Assembly (NCBI GenBank): GCA_938022205.1
Contig: CALIEB010000008.1
Span: 1 to 64,000, forward strand
DNA from: an uncultured Anaerolineae bacterium
GTDB lineage: Bacteria; Chloroflexota; Anaerolineae; Aggregatilineales; Phototrophicaceae
Length of the DNA stretch: 64,000 nt
Direction of reading: 5' to 3'
Every line of letters starts with the position of its first letter. The stretch's first letter is position 1. Below the pieces are notes generated by a model that saw only the letters and a program-made list of their open reading frames with translations, searched no databases and had not been told where the DNA came from. The position numbers and the translations under genes are program-made. Positions 17,570 to 27,200 of the stretch are shown piece by piece.

Positions 17570-18082
17570 GTGATAAAATGTTCCAATTGCGGCTATGAAA
17601 ATCTTGACACGGAGAAAATCTGTGTGCGCTGCGGCACGCCGCTTGTTGACATGAACAAGGAGCAAGCGACACGAACGCTAGACAACACGGATTACGAAGA
17701 GGGCATGCCTAAATGGGGTATGGCACGCTTCAACGGCAAGATGCGCCTTTTGCTGCAGGTCTTAGAAACCGGGCAAGAGTTTCGCTTTGACGCGGACAGC
17801 GTGGAAGAGATTGTGCTGGGGCGGCATAACCCGGATACGGGCGAAGTGCCGCAGGTTGACTTGACAGCGGCGGGCGGTATTGACAAGGGCGTAAGCCGCA
17901 ACCACGCTGTGATTATACGTCGTGATGCTGCGCTGCACATTGTTGACAACAACAGCGCAAACGGCACGTACCTCAATGGACAAAAGTTGGTGGCAAAACA
18001 GCCGCGCATCTTGCGTGACGGCGACGACATACGGTTAGGACATTTGGTGCTGCGCGTCACTTTCCAGCTTGTCGAAGCGTAG
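17570..18082 (+). CDS. Zinc-ribbon plus FHA domain protein
   Basis: About 170 residues. GTG 17570 is preferred as start because AAAGGG lies eight bases upstream; an in-frame GTG at 17561 would overlap that SD. The N-terminus is a zinc ribbon with two CxxC pairs (IKCSNCGYEN and CVRCGTPL). Residues about 60-165 form an FHA phosphothreonine-binding domain: VLGRHNPDTG, GVSRNHAVI and NNSANGTYLNGQKL carry the canonical Arg, Ser-x2-His and Asn-Gly positions. FHA proteins read Ser/Thr kinase signals, but no kinase is in the window. The ECF sigma gene begins 14 bases later, suggesting a shared transcript and possibly a shared signalling pathway. Confidence 0.85.
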   Translation: MIKCSNCGYENLDTEKICVRCGTPLVDMNKEQATRTLDNTDYEEGMPKWGMARFNGKMRLLLQVLETGQEFRFDADSVEEIVLGRHNPDTGEVPQVDLTAAGGIDKGVSRNHAVIIRRDAALHIVDNNSANGTYLNGQKLVAKQPRILRDGDDIRLGHLVLRVTFQLVEA

Positions 18083-18096
18083 GGGGCAGTTGACCA

Positions 18097-18759
18097 ATGC
18101 CCGAGCAACCAACTGAGCGCAGCAACGAGGAATGGGTGGCGCAGCTTACCAACCCCGAAACGCAGGCGCAAGCCTTGCACGACCTGCGCCTGCGACTCCA
18201 GCGCAGTTTGCTGTACTATCTTGCGCAAGAGCGCAGTGACCTGCGCCACTTGCCCCCTAGCGAGCAAGAGCATTTGGCGCAGGACTTCGCGCAGGATGCT
18301 ACCTTGCGCGTCTTGCAAAACTTAAGCCACTTTCGCGGCGAGAGCCGCTTTACCACGTGGGCGAACAAGATTGCGGTACGGCTTGCTATCAGCGAGCTGC
18401 GTCGTGCGCGTTATAAAGACTTTAGTCTAGACGACTTGACGACTAACGGGGAGTTCTTGAGCGCGAACACCAACCTTGTTGGCAGCGCGCCGCCCAATCC
18501 TGAGCGCGCCGCCGAGCAGGAAAACATTCGCAACGTGCTGCGTGCTGCCTTTCAAGCCGCGCTTACGCCGCGCCAGTACCAAGCGTTGGTGGCGGTCGCG
18601 TTGGAAAACGTGCCGATGGATGTGGTTGCCGCGCAGCTTGGCACTAACCGTAATGCCCTCTACAAGCTCATCCACGACGCACGCAAAAAGCTCAGAGCCT
18701 ATCTCGAAGAGCAGGGGCTTTCGACGGACTATTTGCTCAAACTTTTTGAAGCCTCTTAG
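18097..18759 (+). CDS. ECF-type RNA polymerase sigma factor
   Basis: A 220-residue group 4 sigma factor. Region 2 spans about residues 30-110 and includes FAQDATLRVLQNLSHFRGESRFTTW with its ILR-type core-binding and -10 recognition helices (FTTWANKIAVR). Region 4 spans about 145-205 with LTPRQYQALVAVALENVP and the helix-turn-helix AAQLGTNRNALYKLIHDARKKL. It is preceded by the FHA gene and followed 68 bases on by a small Cys/His protein that looks like a zinc-binding anti-sigma, and then by thioredoxin reductase. The target promoters cannot be told from this sequence. Confidence 0.88.
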   Translation: MPEQPTERSNEEWVAQLTNPETQAQALHDLRLRLQRSLLYYLAQERSDLRHLPPSEQEHLAQDFAQDATLRVLQNLSHFRGESRFTTWANKIAVRLAISELRRARYKDFSLDDLTTNGEFLSANTNLVGSAPPNPERAAEQENIRNVLRAAFQAALTPRQYQALVAVALENVPMDVVAAQLGTNRNALYKLIHDARKKLRAYLEEQGLSTDYLLKLFEAS

Positions 18760-18827
18760 CGGTTTGGTAAGAGGGTGCGTCCGTTCATCGTCTAGGTTCA
18801 TGAAGCAATGAGGAGCAAGCAACACAC

Positions 18828-19091
18828 ATGGCAAACGACACCGTAGCGCGGCTGAATGCACTGTTGGACTTTGTGCTAAACGCCTCCGAAAACGCCGAAA
18901 TTGAAGCGATGGATTGCAACGACCATTGTGAGCAAATGGCGGCGTTGGCGGAGCGCGTGGCGGAAGGTGCAAGCCTAGAGGAGATTTTGCCGCAGCTGCA
19001 GTATCATATGCGCTATTGGGTGGACTGTCGCGAGGAGTTTCTTGCGTTGGTGGCGGTTCTCAAAGCGGAAGCACAAAACTTTGCGAGCTAA
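18828..19091 (+). CDS. Small Cys/His protein, probable zinc-binding anti-sigma factor
   Basis: An 87-residue soluble protein with GAGGAG-type SD (ATGAGGAGCAAG). Potential metal ligands are Cys30, His33, Cys34, His60 and Cys67. The C-terminal stretch YHMRYWVDCREEFLAL resembles the zinc-finger anti-sigma motif HxxxCxxC followed by an E-rich helix, but the first Cys of that pair is Trp64. The location directly after an ECF sigma gene supports an anti-sigma role. There is no transmembrane segment, so it would act in the cytoplasm, like redox-sensing RsrA. Loss of one ligand means zinc binding, if present, must use the upstream Cys/His cluster. Confidence 0.6.
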   Translation: MANDTVARLNALLDFVLNASENAEIEAMDCNDHCEQMAALAERVAEGASLEEILPQLQYHMRYWVDCREEFLALVAVLKAEAQNFAS

Positions 19092-19133
19092 GTGCGCTCG
19101 CTACGACACAAGACGTTTAGAGGAGCAGAGGCT

Positions 19134-20105
19134 ATGAAAAAGACGCGCGTTATCATCATTGGTTCGGGACCTGCGGGTATGGCGGCAGCCCTTTACACGG
19201 CTCGCGCCCAGCTTAAACCTATCGTGATTGTGGGCAACCAGTTGGGCGGGCAGGCGGCTATCACCCATGAGATTGAAAACTACCCGGGCTTTCCGGGCGG
19301 TATTGGCGGTCCCGAGCTGATTGAGCGCATGAAAGAACACGCCGAGAGCTTCGGCGCGGAGTTTGTCTTTGACAGCGTGACCAGTGTCGATTTCACGCGC
19401 GGCACACCCTTCACAGTCAAGACGATGTATGAGGAGTACCTTGCCGACGCGGTGATTGTCACTATCGGCGCAGACCCGCGTAAGCTCAAGGTGCCCGGCG
19501 AGAACGAGGGTATCGGCAAGGGCGTGAGCTACTGCGGCACGTGTGACGGCTTCTTCTTTCGTGGCAAGGAGATTGTCGTGGTCGGCGGCGGCGACAGCGC
19601 GATTGAAGAGGCACTCTTCTTGACGCGCTTTGCCACGTCGGTGACGGTTATTCACCGCCGCGACACGCTGCGAGCGGGCGTACAGCTGCAAAAGCGCGCC
19701 TTTGAAAATCCCAAGATGGCGTTTATTTGGGACACGGTGGTAGACGAAATCACGCTTGATGAGAACGGCGTGGTCAACGGCGTGAAGCTGACTAACCTCA
19801 AGACTAACGAGCAGTGGCATCATCCTACACAGGGCGTGTTCATCTTCATTGGGCATGACCCCAACAGCAAGATTTTTGGCGAGCAGCTGGCGATGAACGA
19901 CAAGGGCTATGTCATCATCGACGAACGTCACCGCACTAGCGTTGAGGGCGTGTTCGCGGCGGGCGAAATTCACGACGAAATCTGGCGGCAGGTTGCCACT
20001 AGCGTGGGGCAAGGCACGTCAGCAGCGATGAGCGCGATTCACTGGCTGGACGAACACAGCGACAAGCTCCAGCCGCTAGAAGAGGCGCAAGCTAGCGGCG
20101 ACTAA
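19134..20105 (+). CDS. trxB: Thioredoxin reductase (NADPH/FAD)
   Basis: A 323-residue flavoprotein of normal TrxB length that would reduce thioredoxin with NADPH. ATG 19134 is chosen; a GAGGAG lies upstream and the protein opens directly with KKTRVIIIGSGPAGMAAALY, the FAD loop. The NADPH loop is VVVGGGDSAIEEALFL, and the redox-active site is YCGTCDG (about residues 140-146), a variant of the common CATC. The C-terminal FAD motif is GVFAAGEIHDEIWRQVATSVGQG, where GE replaces the usual GD. No thioredoxin gene is adjacent. It follows a sigma/anti-sigma pair, which recalls redox-controlled trxB in Actinobacteria. Confidence 0.88.
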   Translation: MKKTRVIIIGSGPAGMAAALYTARAQLKPIVIVGNQLGGQAAITHEIENYPGFPGGIGGPELIERMKEHAESFGAEFVFDSVTSVDFTRGTPFTVKTMYEEYLADAVIVTIGADPRKLKVPGENEGIGKGVSYCGTCDGFFFRGKEIVVVGGGDSAIEEALFLTRFATSVTVIHRRDTLRAGVQLQKRAFENPKMAFIWDTVVDEITLDENGVVNGVKLTNLKTNEQWHHPTQGVFIFIGHDPNSKIFGEQLAMNDKGYVIIDERHRTSVEGVFAAGEIHDEIWRQVATSVGQGTSAAMSAIHWLDEHSDKLQPLEEAQASGD

Positions 20106-20135
20106 TCGCTGTGATTGTGGTATAACTGATTGTTG

Positions 20136-20162
20136 AACAGGGGGCGCAAGCCCCTTGTTTTA
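20136..20162 (+). terminator. Intrinsic terminator after trxB
   Basis: A ten-base stem, AACAGGGGGC paired with GCCCCTTGTT (one G-U pair), closes a GCAA tetraloop and runs into TTTTAT. It separates trxB from the small gene starting at 20191. Confidence 0.8.
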
Positions 20163-20190
20163 TACCACACCACAGGAGGATGCGCAGCCT

Positions 20191-20574
20191 ATGGCAATTC
20201 ATACCGTCTGGGACGACCGCGAGCGCACGATGATTCGTATGGAGTTTGAGACCGAATGGACAGTTGCCGAGCTTGAGGCGGCGGTGCTGGCGGTGGATAC
20301 GCTGATAACCAGCGTCACGCACCAAGTCGACATCTTGATTGACATCGAGGGGGCGAAGCTGCCTAAGAACTTTTTGGACATCGCCAAAACGCTGCTGGCG
20401 AACCCTGAGCCGCGCGACAACGAGGGCAACCGCGTCGTGGTAGGCGCGAACGCGCTGGTTCGTCAAGGCTATGCGCTGATTAAGAAGACGTTCGCGCGCC
20501 AGCTGGAAGGGCGTGAAATGCTGTTCGTCGATGACCTCGACACCGCGCGTGCCATGCTCAAGGGCATGCGCTGA
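20191..20574 (+). CDS. Small STAS-like protein, function uncertain
   Basis: A 127-residue protein, from ATG 20191 with AGGAGGA ten bases upstream; a longer frame starts inside the terminator and is rejected. Alternating beta and alpha character is visible, with VDILIDIEGAKLPKNFLDIAK and NRVVVGANALVRQGYALIKK, and a final EMLFVDDLDTARAML. This looks like the STAS/SpoIIAA-like fold common in small Chloroflexota proteins, but no catalytic or phosphorylated Ser can be assigned. It stands alone between a terminator and the ABC exporter gene. Confidence 0.6.
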   Translation: MAIHTVWDDRERTMIRMEFETEWTVAELEAAVLAVDTLITSVTHQVDILIDIEGAKLPKNFLDIAKTLLANPEPRDNEGNRVVVGANALVRQGYALIKKTFARQLEGREMLFVDDLDTARAMLKGMR

Positions 20575-20618
20575 ACTGAGCTAGCACAACACACGTTTGA
20601 ACGGAAAGAGGCACAGCG

Positions 20619-22544
20619 ATGTTTCACGGTGGTGGTTGGATGAACTATATTATGGGCGGCGACGAGGCGAAGCCTAAGCCGCTTTCCCGCGTGTTGCTGC
20701 GGCGTGTGCTACGCTACGCGCGTCCGTATTGGCGACAAATCGTGGGCATGCTGATGATGATTTTGCTCACGACAGGCTTGGGCTTGCTCACGCCGCTGAT
20801 TTTTCGCGCGCTGATTGACGACGCATTGCAGCCGCCCGGCGACGCGAGTCTGCTCAACGTGCTGGCGTTAGGGTTGGTGCTTATCCCGGTGTTAAGCGGC
20901 ATCATCAACGTGTTTCAGCGCAGGCTCAACGCCAGCGTGGGCGAGGGCGTGATTTACGACTTGCGCGTGGCGTTGTTCGCGCACTTGCAAAGCCTGTCGC
21001 TGCGCTTTTTCACCAACACCAAAATCGGCGAGCTGATTAGCCGCCTGAACAACGACGTGGTAGGCGCACAAAACGCTATCAGCAACACGCTGGTCAACAT
21101 CATCACCAACCTCATCACGGTGGTGGCGACGCTGGCGGTCATGTTGGCACTGGAGTGGCGGCTGACGGTGCTGGGTGTGCTGGTGCTGCCGTTCTTTATT
21201 TGGGCGGCGCGGCGGCTTGGCGGCAGACTGCGCGAGATTGTCCGCGAGCAAATGGGCTACAACGCGCAGATGAACGCCCTTATCAACGAGACGCTTAACA
21301 TCAGCGGCGCGCTGCTGGTCAAGCTGTTCGGTCGCGCGAAAGACGAGACGGCGCGCTTTGAGGCGCGGGCGGCGGCGGTGCGCGACAGCGGCGTACAGCG
21401 CGCCGTGCTTGGCACGCGCTTCTTCGTCACGATTGGCTTGGTCAGCGTGGTCGGCACAGCACTGGTCTATTGGGTAGGCGGGCATTTGGTGCTGAACGGC
21501 ACGTTCACCGTCGGCACGATTGTGGCCTTTGGCACGTATCTCACCCAGCTTTACACGCCGCTGCAAGCGTTGACCAACGCGCCGGTTGACTTTGCCACGT
21601 CGTTGGTGAGCTTTGAGCGCGTGTTCGAGATTTTAGACCTGCCGCGTGAGATTGACGAAAAGCCTAACGCGCTGCATCTCACGACGGTGCGCGGCGACAT
21701 TGCCTTTCACGACGTGAGCTTTCGCTATGACAATGCCAACGCGCCGCACCTCAGCACCGTGACGCGGCACGGCTCGATGGACAACGTGGCGGGCGCGTTG
21801 TCGGGCGCGACAGCAGCGAGTGCCACGGTCGGGCGCAGCCAAGCCCGCGAAAGCGCGCTCTCGGGTATCAGCGTGCAAATCCACGCTGGCGAGCTAGTGG
21901 CGTTGGTCGGACCCAGCGGCGCGGGCAAGACGACCTTTACCTACCTTGTGCCGCGCCTGTATGACCCCAGCAGCGGCAGCGTTACGCTGGATGGTCACAA
22001 CCTGCGCGACTTAACGCTGGCGACGCTGGCGCAGCATATCGGCATGGTGACGCAGGAAACCTACTTGTTTCACGACACTATCCGCACGAATTTGCTCTAC
22101 GCCAAACCCGACGCGACGCAGGCGGAGCTAGAAGCGGCGTGCCGAGCCGCCAACATCCACGACTTTATCATGGGGCTAAGTCAGGGCTATGACAGCGTGG
22201 TCGGCGAGCGCGGCTATCGTCTCAGCGGTGGCGAAAAGCAACGGCTGGCGATTGCGCGCGTCATCCTCAAAAATCCGCGCATCTTGGTGCTAGACGAGGC
22301 AACCAGCAGCCTTGACAGCCAATCTGAAGCCTTGATACAAGAGGCGTTGGCGCGTTTGCAGCGTGGGCGCACGAGCCTCGTCATCGCTCATCGCTTGTCG
22401 ACCATTCTTGCTGCTGACCGTATTTTGGTGCTGGACAGGGGGGAAATTGTCGAGCAAGGTAGACATGCTGAGCTTTTGGCACGCGGTGGGTTGTACGCTA
22501 GCCTTTACGAGACGCAGTTCAAGCACGACGCACTGCCCGCCTAG
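20619..22544 (+). CDS. ABC transporter, fused permease and ATP-binding protein (exporter type)
   Basis: A 641-residue half-transporter expected to dimerise and export a lipid, drug or peptide. Six transmembrane helices lie in about residues 40-330 and the nucleotide-binding domain in about 355-635. Visible motifs are Walker A GPSGAGKTT (about 431), the Q-loop GMVTQETYLF, the signature LSGGEKQRLAIARVI, Walker B ILVLDEATSSLD and the switch His in IAHRLSTI. Between the aromatic A-loop (FRYDN) and Walker A there is an Ala/Ser-rich insertion of about 35 residues (SMDNVAGALSGATAASATVG). It heads a plus-strand run with metallophosphoesterase, pth and mfd. The substrate is unknown. Confidence 0.88.
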   Translation: MFHGGGWMNYIMGGDEAKPKPLSRVLLRRVLRYARPYWRQIVGMLMMILLTTGLGLLTPLIFRALIDDALQPPGDASLLNVLALGLVLIPVLSGIINVFQRRLNASVGEGVIYDLRVALFAHLQSLSLRFFTNTKIGELISRLNNDVVGAQNAISNTLVNIITNLITVVATLAVMLALEWRLTVLGVLVLPFFIWAARRLGGRLREIVREQMGYNAQMNALINETLNISGALLVKLFGRAKDETARFEARAAAVRDSGVQRAVLGTRFFVTIGLVSVVGTALVYWVGGHLVLNGTFTVGTIVAFGTYLTQLYTPLQALTNAPVDFATSLVSFERVFEILDLPREIDEKPNALHLTTVRGDIAFHDVSFRYDNANAPHLSTVTRHGSMDNVAGALSGATAASATVGRSQARESALSGISVQIHAGELVALVGPSGAGKTTFTYLVPRLYDPSSGSVTLDGHNLRDLTLATLAQHIGMVTQETYLFHDTIRTNLLYAKPDATQAELEAACRAANIHDFIMGLSQGYDSVVGERGYRLSGGEKQRLAIARVILKNPRILVLDEATSSLDSQSEALIQEALARLQRGRTSLVIAHRLSTILAADRILVLDRGEIVEQGRHAELLARGGLYASLYETQFKHDALPA

Positions 22545-22559
22545 TTTAAGGAGAAGACA

Positions 22560-23228
22560 ATGACCAGTCTAATTGTGCTGCCGGACATTCACGACCAAAG
22601 CGAACACCTTAAGCGCATCGCCAAGCCCTTGCACGACGCGGACGTGGTGCTGCTGGGGGGCGATATGACCAACGGCAGCATCAACCACTTGCTGCGCTTG
22701 CTGGCAATTCTTGAGGAGTACAACGAACACATTTACGCGGTGGGCGGCAACATGGACACACCGCAAATCATGACGCACTTAGCGCGCGAGGGCATGAACC
22801 TCGAGCGTAGGCACGTGATGCTCGACGGCGTGGCTATTTTGGGCTTAGGCGGCGCACTGCCTTTCACGGGCGCATACGTCTTCAGCGAAGAACAGCTCGC
22901 CCAGCACTTGGCGGATGCTGAAGCGAGCGCGCCGCCCGACGTGCCTAAGATTTTGCTGGCGCATCAACCCCCCTACGGCACGGTGTGCGACAAGATAGCG
23001 GGCTTGGGGCATGTCGGCAGTCACGCGGTGCGCGCGTGGATTGAGCGTGTCCAGCCGTTGGTGTGCTTTTGCGGACACATTCACGAGGCTCAGGGCATGG
23101 ATACTATCGGCAAGACCGTCATCGTCAATCCCGCGCCGATTTGGCAAAGCAGCAGCTACGCCTATCTGGAGATTGAAAACGGCGAAGTGCGCGTGCTGGC
23201 AATACGTGCGGTTGAGGCGGGGGCATGA
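22560..23228 (+). CDS. Metallophosphoesterase (calcineurin-like)
   Basis: A 222-residue protein with AAGGAG nine bases before the ATG. Metal-binding motifs of the calcineurin-like fold are in order: DIHDQ (D-x-H), LGGDMTNG (GD), VGGNMD (GN), LLAHQPPYGT (H) and FCGHIHEAQG (GHxH). The GNxD/E motif reads GNMD, typical of the family. The protein is small and lacks extra domains, so it may be a phosphodiesterase for nucleotides or another phosphoester. It lies between the ABC exporter and pth; its last bases overlap the pth ATG (ATGA). Confidence 0.85.
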   Translation: MTSLIVLPDIHDQSEHLKRIAKPLHDADVVLLGGDMTNGSINHLLRLLAILEEYNEHIYAVGGNMDTPQIMTHLAREGMNLERRHVMLDGVAILGLGGALPFTGAYVFSEEQLAQHLADAEASAPPDVPKILLAHQPPYGTVCDKIAGLGHVGSHAVRAWIERVQPLVCFCGHIHEAQGMDTIGKTVIVNPAPIWQSSSYAYLEIENGEVRVLAIRAVEAGA

Positions 23229-24253
23229 GTGAAAAGTTCCTGATTGTCGGGCTGGGCAACCCGGGACGCGAGTACGCTAAGACGCGCCATAACGTCGGCT
23301 TTTGGGTCGTCGAGCATCTGGCGCAAAAGCACCAGCTCGGCACGCCGACTAAAGCGCGCAAGTCGTTGCTCTACGAGGGCAGCATTGGGCAAAAGCGCGT
23401 CGTGCTGGCGATGCCACAGACCTACATGAACCTTAGCGGCGAGGCAGTGCGCGCGCTTGTCGACTTTTACAAGCTGCCGCTTGAACAGCTCATCGTGGTT
23501 CACGACGACCTTGACACGCCGTTAGGGACGCTGCGGCTGCGCAAGGCGGGCGGGCATGGCGGGCAGAACGGTGTGCGCAGCATTATCCAGCAGCTTGGCA
23601 GCGAGAATTTTGCCCGCGCGCGCTTCGGCATTGGTCGTCCATCGGGCAAGATGCCGGCGCGCGACTACGTGCTGCAAGCCTTTCACGGTGACGAGGCAAT
23701 TTTGGCGCAGCAAGTCACGGAACGCTGTGGCGAGGCGATTGAGCTGTGGCTGCAGGAGGGTATTGACGCGGCGATGACCGCTTACAACGGCGACGCGACC
23801 GCCCCCAAGCTCGCTAAGCCTAGCGCGGACGAGGAGCTAGCGATTGCGCGCCGCGCCCATGAGCTTGCTCCCCACGACCCCAAGCCGCTAGAAGCGTTGG
23901 CGCGCGCCTACAAGCGTGCCAGTGACCTTGACGGCGCGGTGGCAGCGCACCTTAAGCTCGCCGACCTCTATCAAGCGTTGGGCAAGCCTAAGCAAATGCT
24001 GTTGGAGTGGGACAACGCGGTGCGCTTACGTCCGTCGCTTGTGGACTTACAGGCGCGCATTGCTCGCGAAAACGAGGCGCAAGGCGACTTCAAGCGCGCT
24101 ACACAAGGCTGGCTGCGTCTGGCGGAGTACCACGAGCGTGTAGGCGATTGGGCCAGCGCACACGCTGCCCTCGTCGAAGCGTTGCGCATTAACCCACAGC
24201 ATCCCCGCGCGCTGGCGATGCGCGACGCGCTTAAGCACAAGCTCGCGGAGTAG
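23225..24253 (+). CDS. pth: Peptidyl-tRNA hydrolase with C-terminal TPR extension
   Basis: Residues 1-190 are a complete Pth, which frees tRNA from peptidyl-tRNA that drops off the ribosome. Visible are GLGNPGREY, the catalytic His in TRHNVGF (about His22), YMNLSGEAV, VVHDDLD with the catalytic Asp, and GGHGGQNGVRSI. Residues about 200-342 are an extra helical domain with TPR-like repeats (ALARAYKRASDLDGAVAAHLKLADLY, RLAEYHERVGDWASAHAALVEALRINPQHPRAL read in pieces). Usual Pth length is 185-200, so the extension nearly doubles it. The frame is continuous with no stop or shift. mfd starts four bases downstream, as in many bacteria. Confidence 0.92.
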   Translation: MSEKFLIVGLGNPGREYAKTRHNVGFWVVEHLAQKHQLGTPTKARKSLLYEGSIGQKRVVLAMPQTYMNLSGEAVRALVDFYKLPLEQLIVVHDDLDTPLGTLRLRKAGGHGGQNGVRSIIQQLGSENFARARFGIGRPSGKMPARDYVLQAFHGDEAILAQQVTERCGEAIELWLQEGIDAAMTAYNGDATAPKLAKPSADEELAIARRAHELAPHDPKPLEALARAYKRASDLDGAVAAHLKLADLYQALGKPKQMLLEWDNAVRLRPSLVDLQARIARENEAQGDFKRATQGWLRLAEYHERVGDWASAHAALVEALRINPQHPRALAMRDALKHKLAE

Positions 24254-24257
24254 GCGC

Positions 24258-27200
24258 ATGAAACTCACGGCTCTTGCGGCGCACTTTCGCGCCAGTAGCG
24301 CGTTTGTGGCGTTAGCGGCGGACGTACGAGCGCGGCATGTAACGCGCTTGCCTGTGCTGCGAGCGGCGCGCCCGTTCTTGCTAGCGTGCCTTGCGCAGGT
24401 ATGGGGCGCGCCTGTGCTGTACGTGACCGTGCGTGGCAAGGACGCTTATAACGTCAGTGAGCAGCTGCCTGTTTGGCTTGAGGACGGTGTGCGTGTGCTG
24501 CGCTACGCCGAGCCTACGCCTGCCTTTTACGACCGCTTGGCGTGGGATAAAACCGTCATTCGTGAGCGTTTAGAGGCTTTGAGCGCGCTGCACAGCACTG
24601 ACGCGCTGCCTGTACTGGTGGCTTCGCTGCGGGCGTTGATGCAGCGCACGCTCACGCCGCAAGCCTTTGCCGCGCACACGCTTACGCTTGAAATAGGGGT
24701 ACGCCACACGCCGCAAACGCTGGTCAAGACGTTGCTTGGCATGGGCTATGAGCCTGTCACGATGGTGCTGGAAAGCGGCACGTTTAGCCGACGTGGTGGT
24801 ATTGTTGACGTGTACCCCATTGACGCGCCGCAGCCGCTGCGCGTTGAGTTCTTCGGCGATGTCGTCGACACGATACGCGCCTTCGACCCCAGCACACAAC
24901 GGTCACAGGCACGCTTGACGCAAGCGCGCTTTACGCCCGCACGTGAGCTTTTGCCGACGCAATACGCGCAAATTGCCGCAGCACTGGCGGCTTTGCCGCA
25001 GGAAGAGCGCGTGTTGGGCTTAGCGCAAGACCTTGAGGCGTTTGTCGAGGGTGCGCCGCATCCCTTTGCTGAACATTACGCGCCTTTTTTGGCGGATGCG
25101 CCCGCCAGCTTGCTTGACCACGTGCCGTCGGACGCGCTGATTGTCCTAGATGATTGTGAAGAGCTGGCGGCGCGCCACGACGTACTGGCGGAACAGGCGC
25201 AAAGCAACCGCGCTAACAACCTCGCTACGCAGCAGCTGAGCAGCGCGCACCCGCTACCCTATGTGACGTGGGAGGCGTTGGCGGCACAGCTGCAAGCGCG
25301 CACCACGCTGGAGCTGACCCACAGCAGCGAGGAAAGCACGGCGCGCCTTTTCGCCCCACTGCCGCACTTTAGCGGCGAAGTGCGCACGGTGGTGCGTCAC
25401 TTGCGAGCGCAGCAAGAGGCTGGCACGGCGGCAATTGTCGTCTCCAACCAAGTGGACAGGCTGTTGAGCGCATGGCGTGAGCAGGACGTGGAAGGCTTTT
25501 TCCCCAAGCTGGACGCGCTGACGGGTGAACTGCCGCCGCTGGCGTTCTTGGCGGGTGAGTTGAGCGGCGGCTGGGAGCTGCGCGGCACGCTGCCGCCTGT
25601 GCAGCTTATTACAGATGCCGAGATTTTTAACTGGTCACGCCCAGAGCCGCGCCGTCGCAAGGCAGAGAAGCGCGCTGTCAGGCAAACGCCCGAAAGCGAT
25701 TACGCTGACTGGCGTGAGGGCGAGTATGTTGTTCACGTCGATTTTGGCGTGGGGCAGTTTCGCGGCTTGGCAACTCGTGAGGATGCTAGCGGAAGGCGCG
25801 AGTATCTGGTGATTGGCTACGAAGGCACAGACACGGTGCTAGTGCCGATTCATCAGGCTGACCGCTTAACGCGCTATGTTGGCGCGAACGAGAGCGCGCC
25901 TAAGCTCAACAGCCTCAGCAGACCGACCGAGTGGCAGCGCGCCAAAGATCGCGCGCGCAAGGCGGCAGAAGACGAAGCGCGTGAGCTGCTTGAGATTTAC
26001 GCCAAGCGTGCCAGCGTGCAGGGTTACGCTTTTCGCCCTGACAGCGTGTATCAGCAGGAGCTTGAAGCCAGCTTCCCGTATCTGGAAACGCCTGACCAGC
26101 TTAACGCGCTGCGTGAGATTAAGGCTGACATGGAGCGCAGCGTGCCGATGGATCGGTTGGTGTGCGGTGATGTCGGCTACGGCAAGACGGAGGTTGCGCT
26201 ACGGGCGGCGTTCAAGGCGGTGATGGACGGCAAGCAGGTGGCGGTGCTGGTGCCGACGACCGTGCTGGCGGAGCAGCACTATCAGACGTTCTCGCGGCGC
26301 ATGGAGCCTTTTGGTGTGGAGATTGCGCTGCTGTCGCGCTTTAAGACCGAACAGCAGCAGGATAGCACCGTGCGACGTGCCTTGCTTGGCAAGGTCGACA
26401 TCCTCATTGGCACGCACCGCTTGCTTAGTGACGACGTGACACTGCCCAACTTAGGGCTTATCATCATCGACGAAGAGCAGCGGTTCGGCGTGAAGCAGAA
26501 AGAACACTTTAAGCGACTGCGCGCTGAAGTCGACATCCTCACGCTGACGGCGACACCCATTCCGCGCACGCTCTACTTGAGTTTGTCGGGCATCCGCGAC
26601 ATTTCGATGATACAAACGCCGCCTGAAGAACGCCTGCCTGTCATCACGCATGTCAGCGCGTTCAACGAGAAGCTAGCGCGCCAAGCCATCCTGCGCGAAA
26701 TAGACAGAGGCGGGCAGGTGTTCATTATTCACAACCGCGTGAAGACGCTGCCAACGCTGCGTCAGCAGTTTGAAGCCCTTGTGCCGGAGGCGCGCTTTGT
26801 CATTGCGCACGGTCAAATGAGCAGCCGCCAGCTTGAAGGCGTGATAGGCGACTTCACGCGCGGCGAATATGACGTGTTGATGGCGACCAGCATCATCGAA
26901 AACGGCATTGACATGCCCAACGTCAACACGCTGATTGTCGACCGCTCTGAGCTGTTCGGCTTGAGCCAGCTGTATCAGATACGCGGGCGCGTGGGGCGCG
27001 GCGCACAGCAAGCCTACGCCTACTTTTTCTACAACAAGAAGCACATGACCGAAGAGGCGCGTCAGCGGTTGGAAACGCTGGCGCAGTACACTGATTTGGG
27101 CGTGGGCTTGCAAATTGCCTTGCGTGACCTTGAGCTGCGTGGAGCAGGCGACATTCTCAGCACGCGCCAGTCGGGGCATGTGACGAACGTCGGCTTACAG

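Noticed and set aside
19101..20012. Long minus-strand open frame (303 codons) opposite trxB.
   Set aside because: trxB is complete with all motifs. The antisense frame has no recognisable domain and arises from GC-rich codon use.
20892..21566. Minus-strand open frame of 224 codons opposite the ABC exporter.
   Set aside because: Gln/His/Arg-rich shadow of transmembrane coding sequence.
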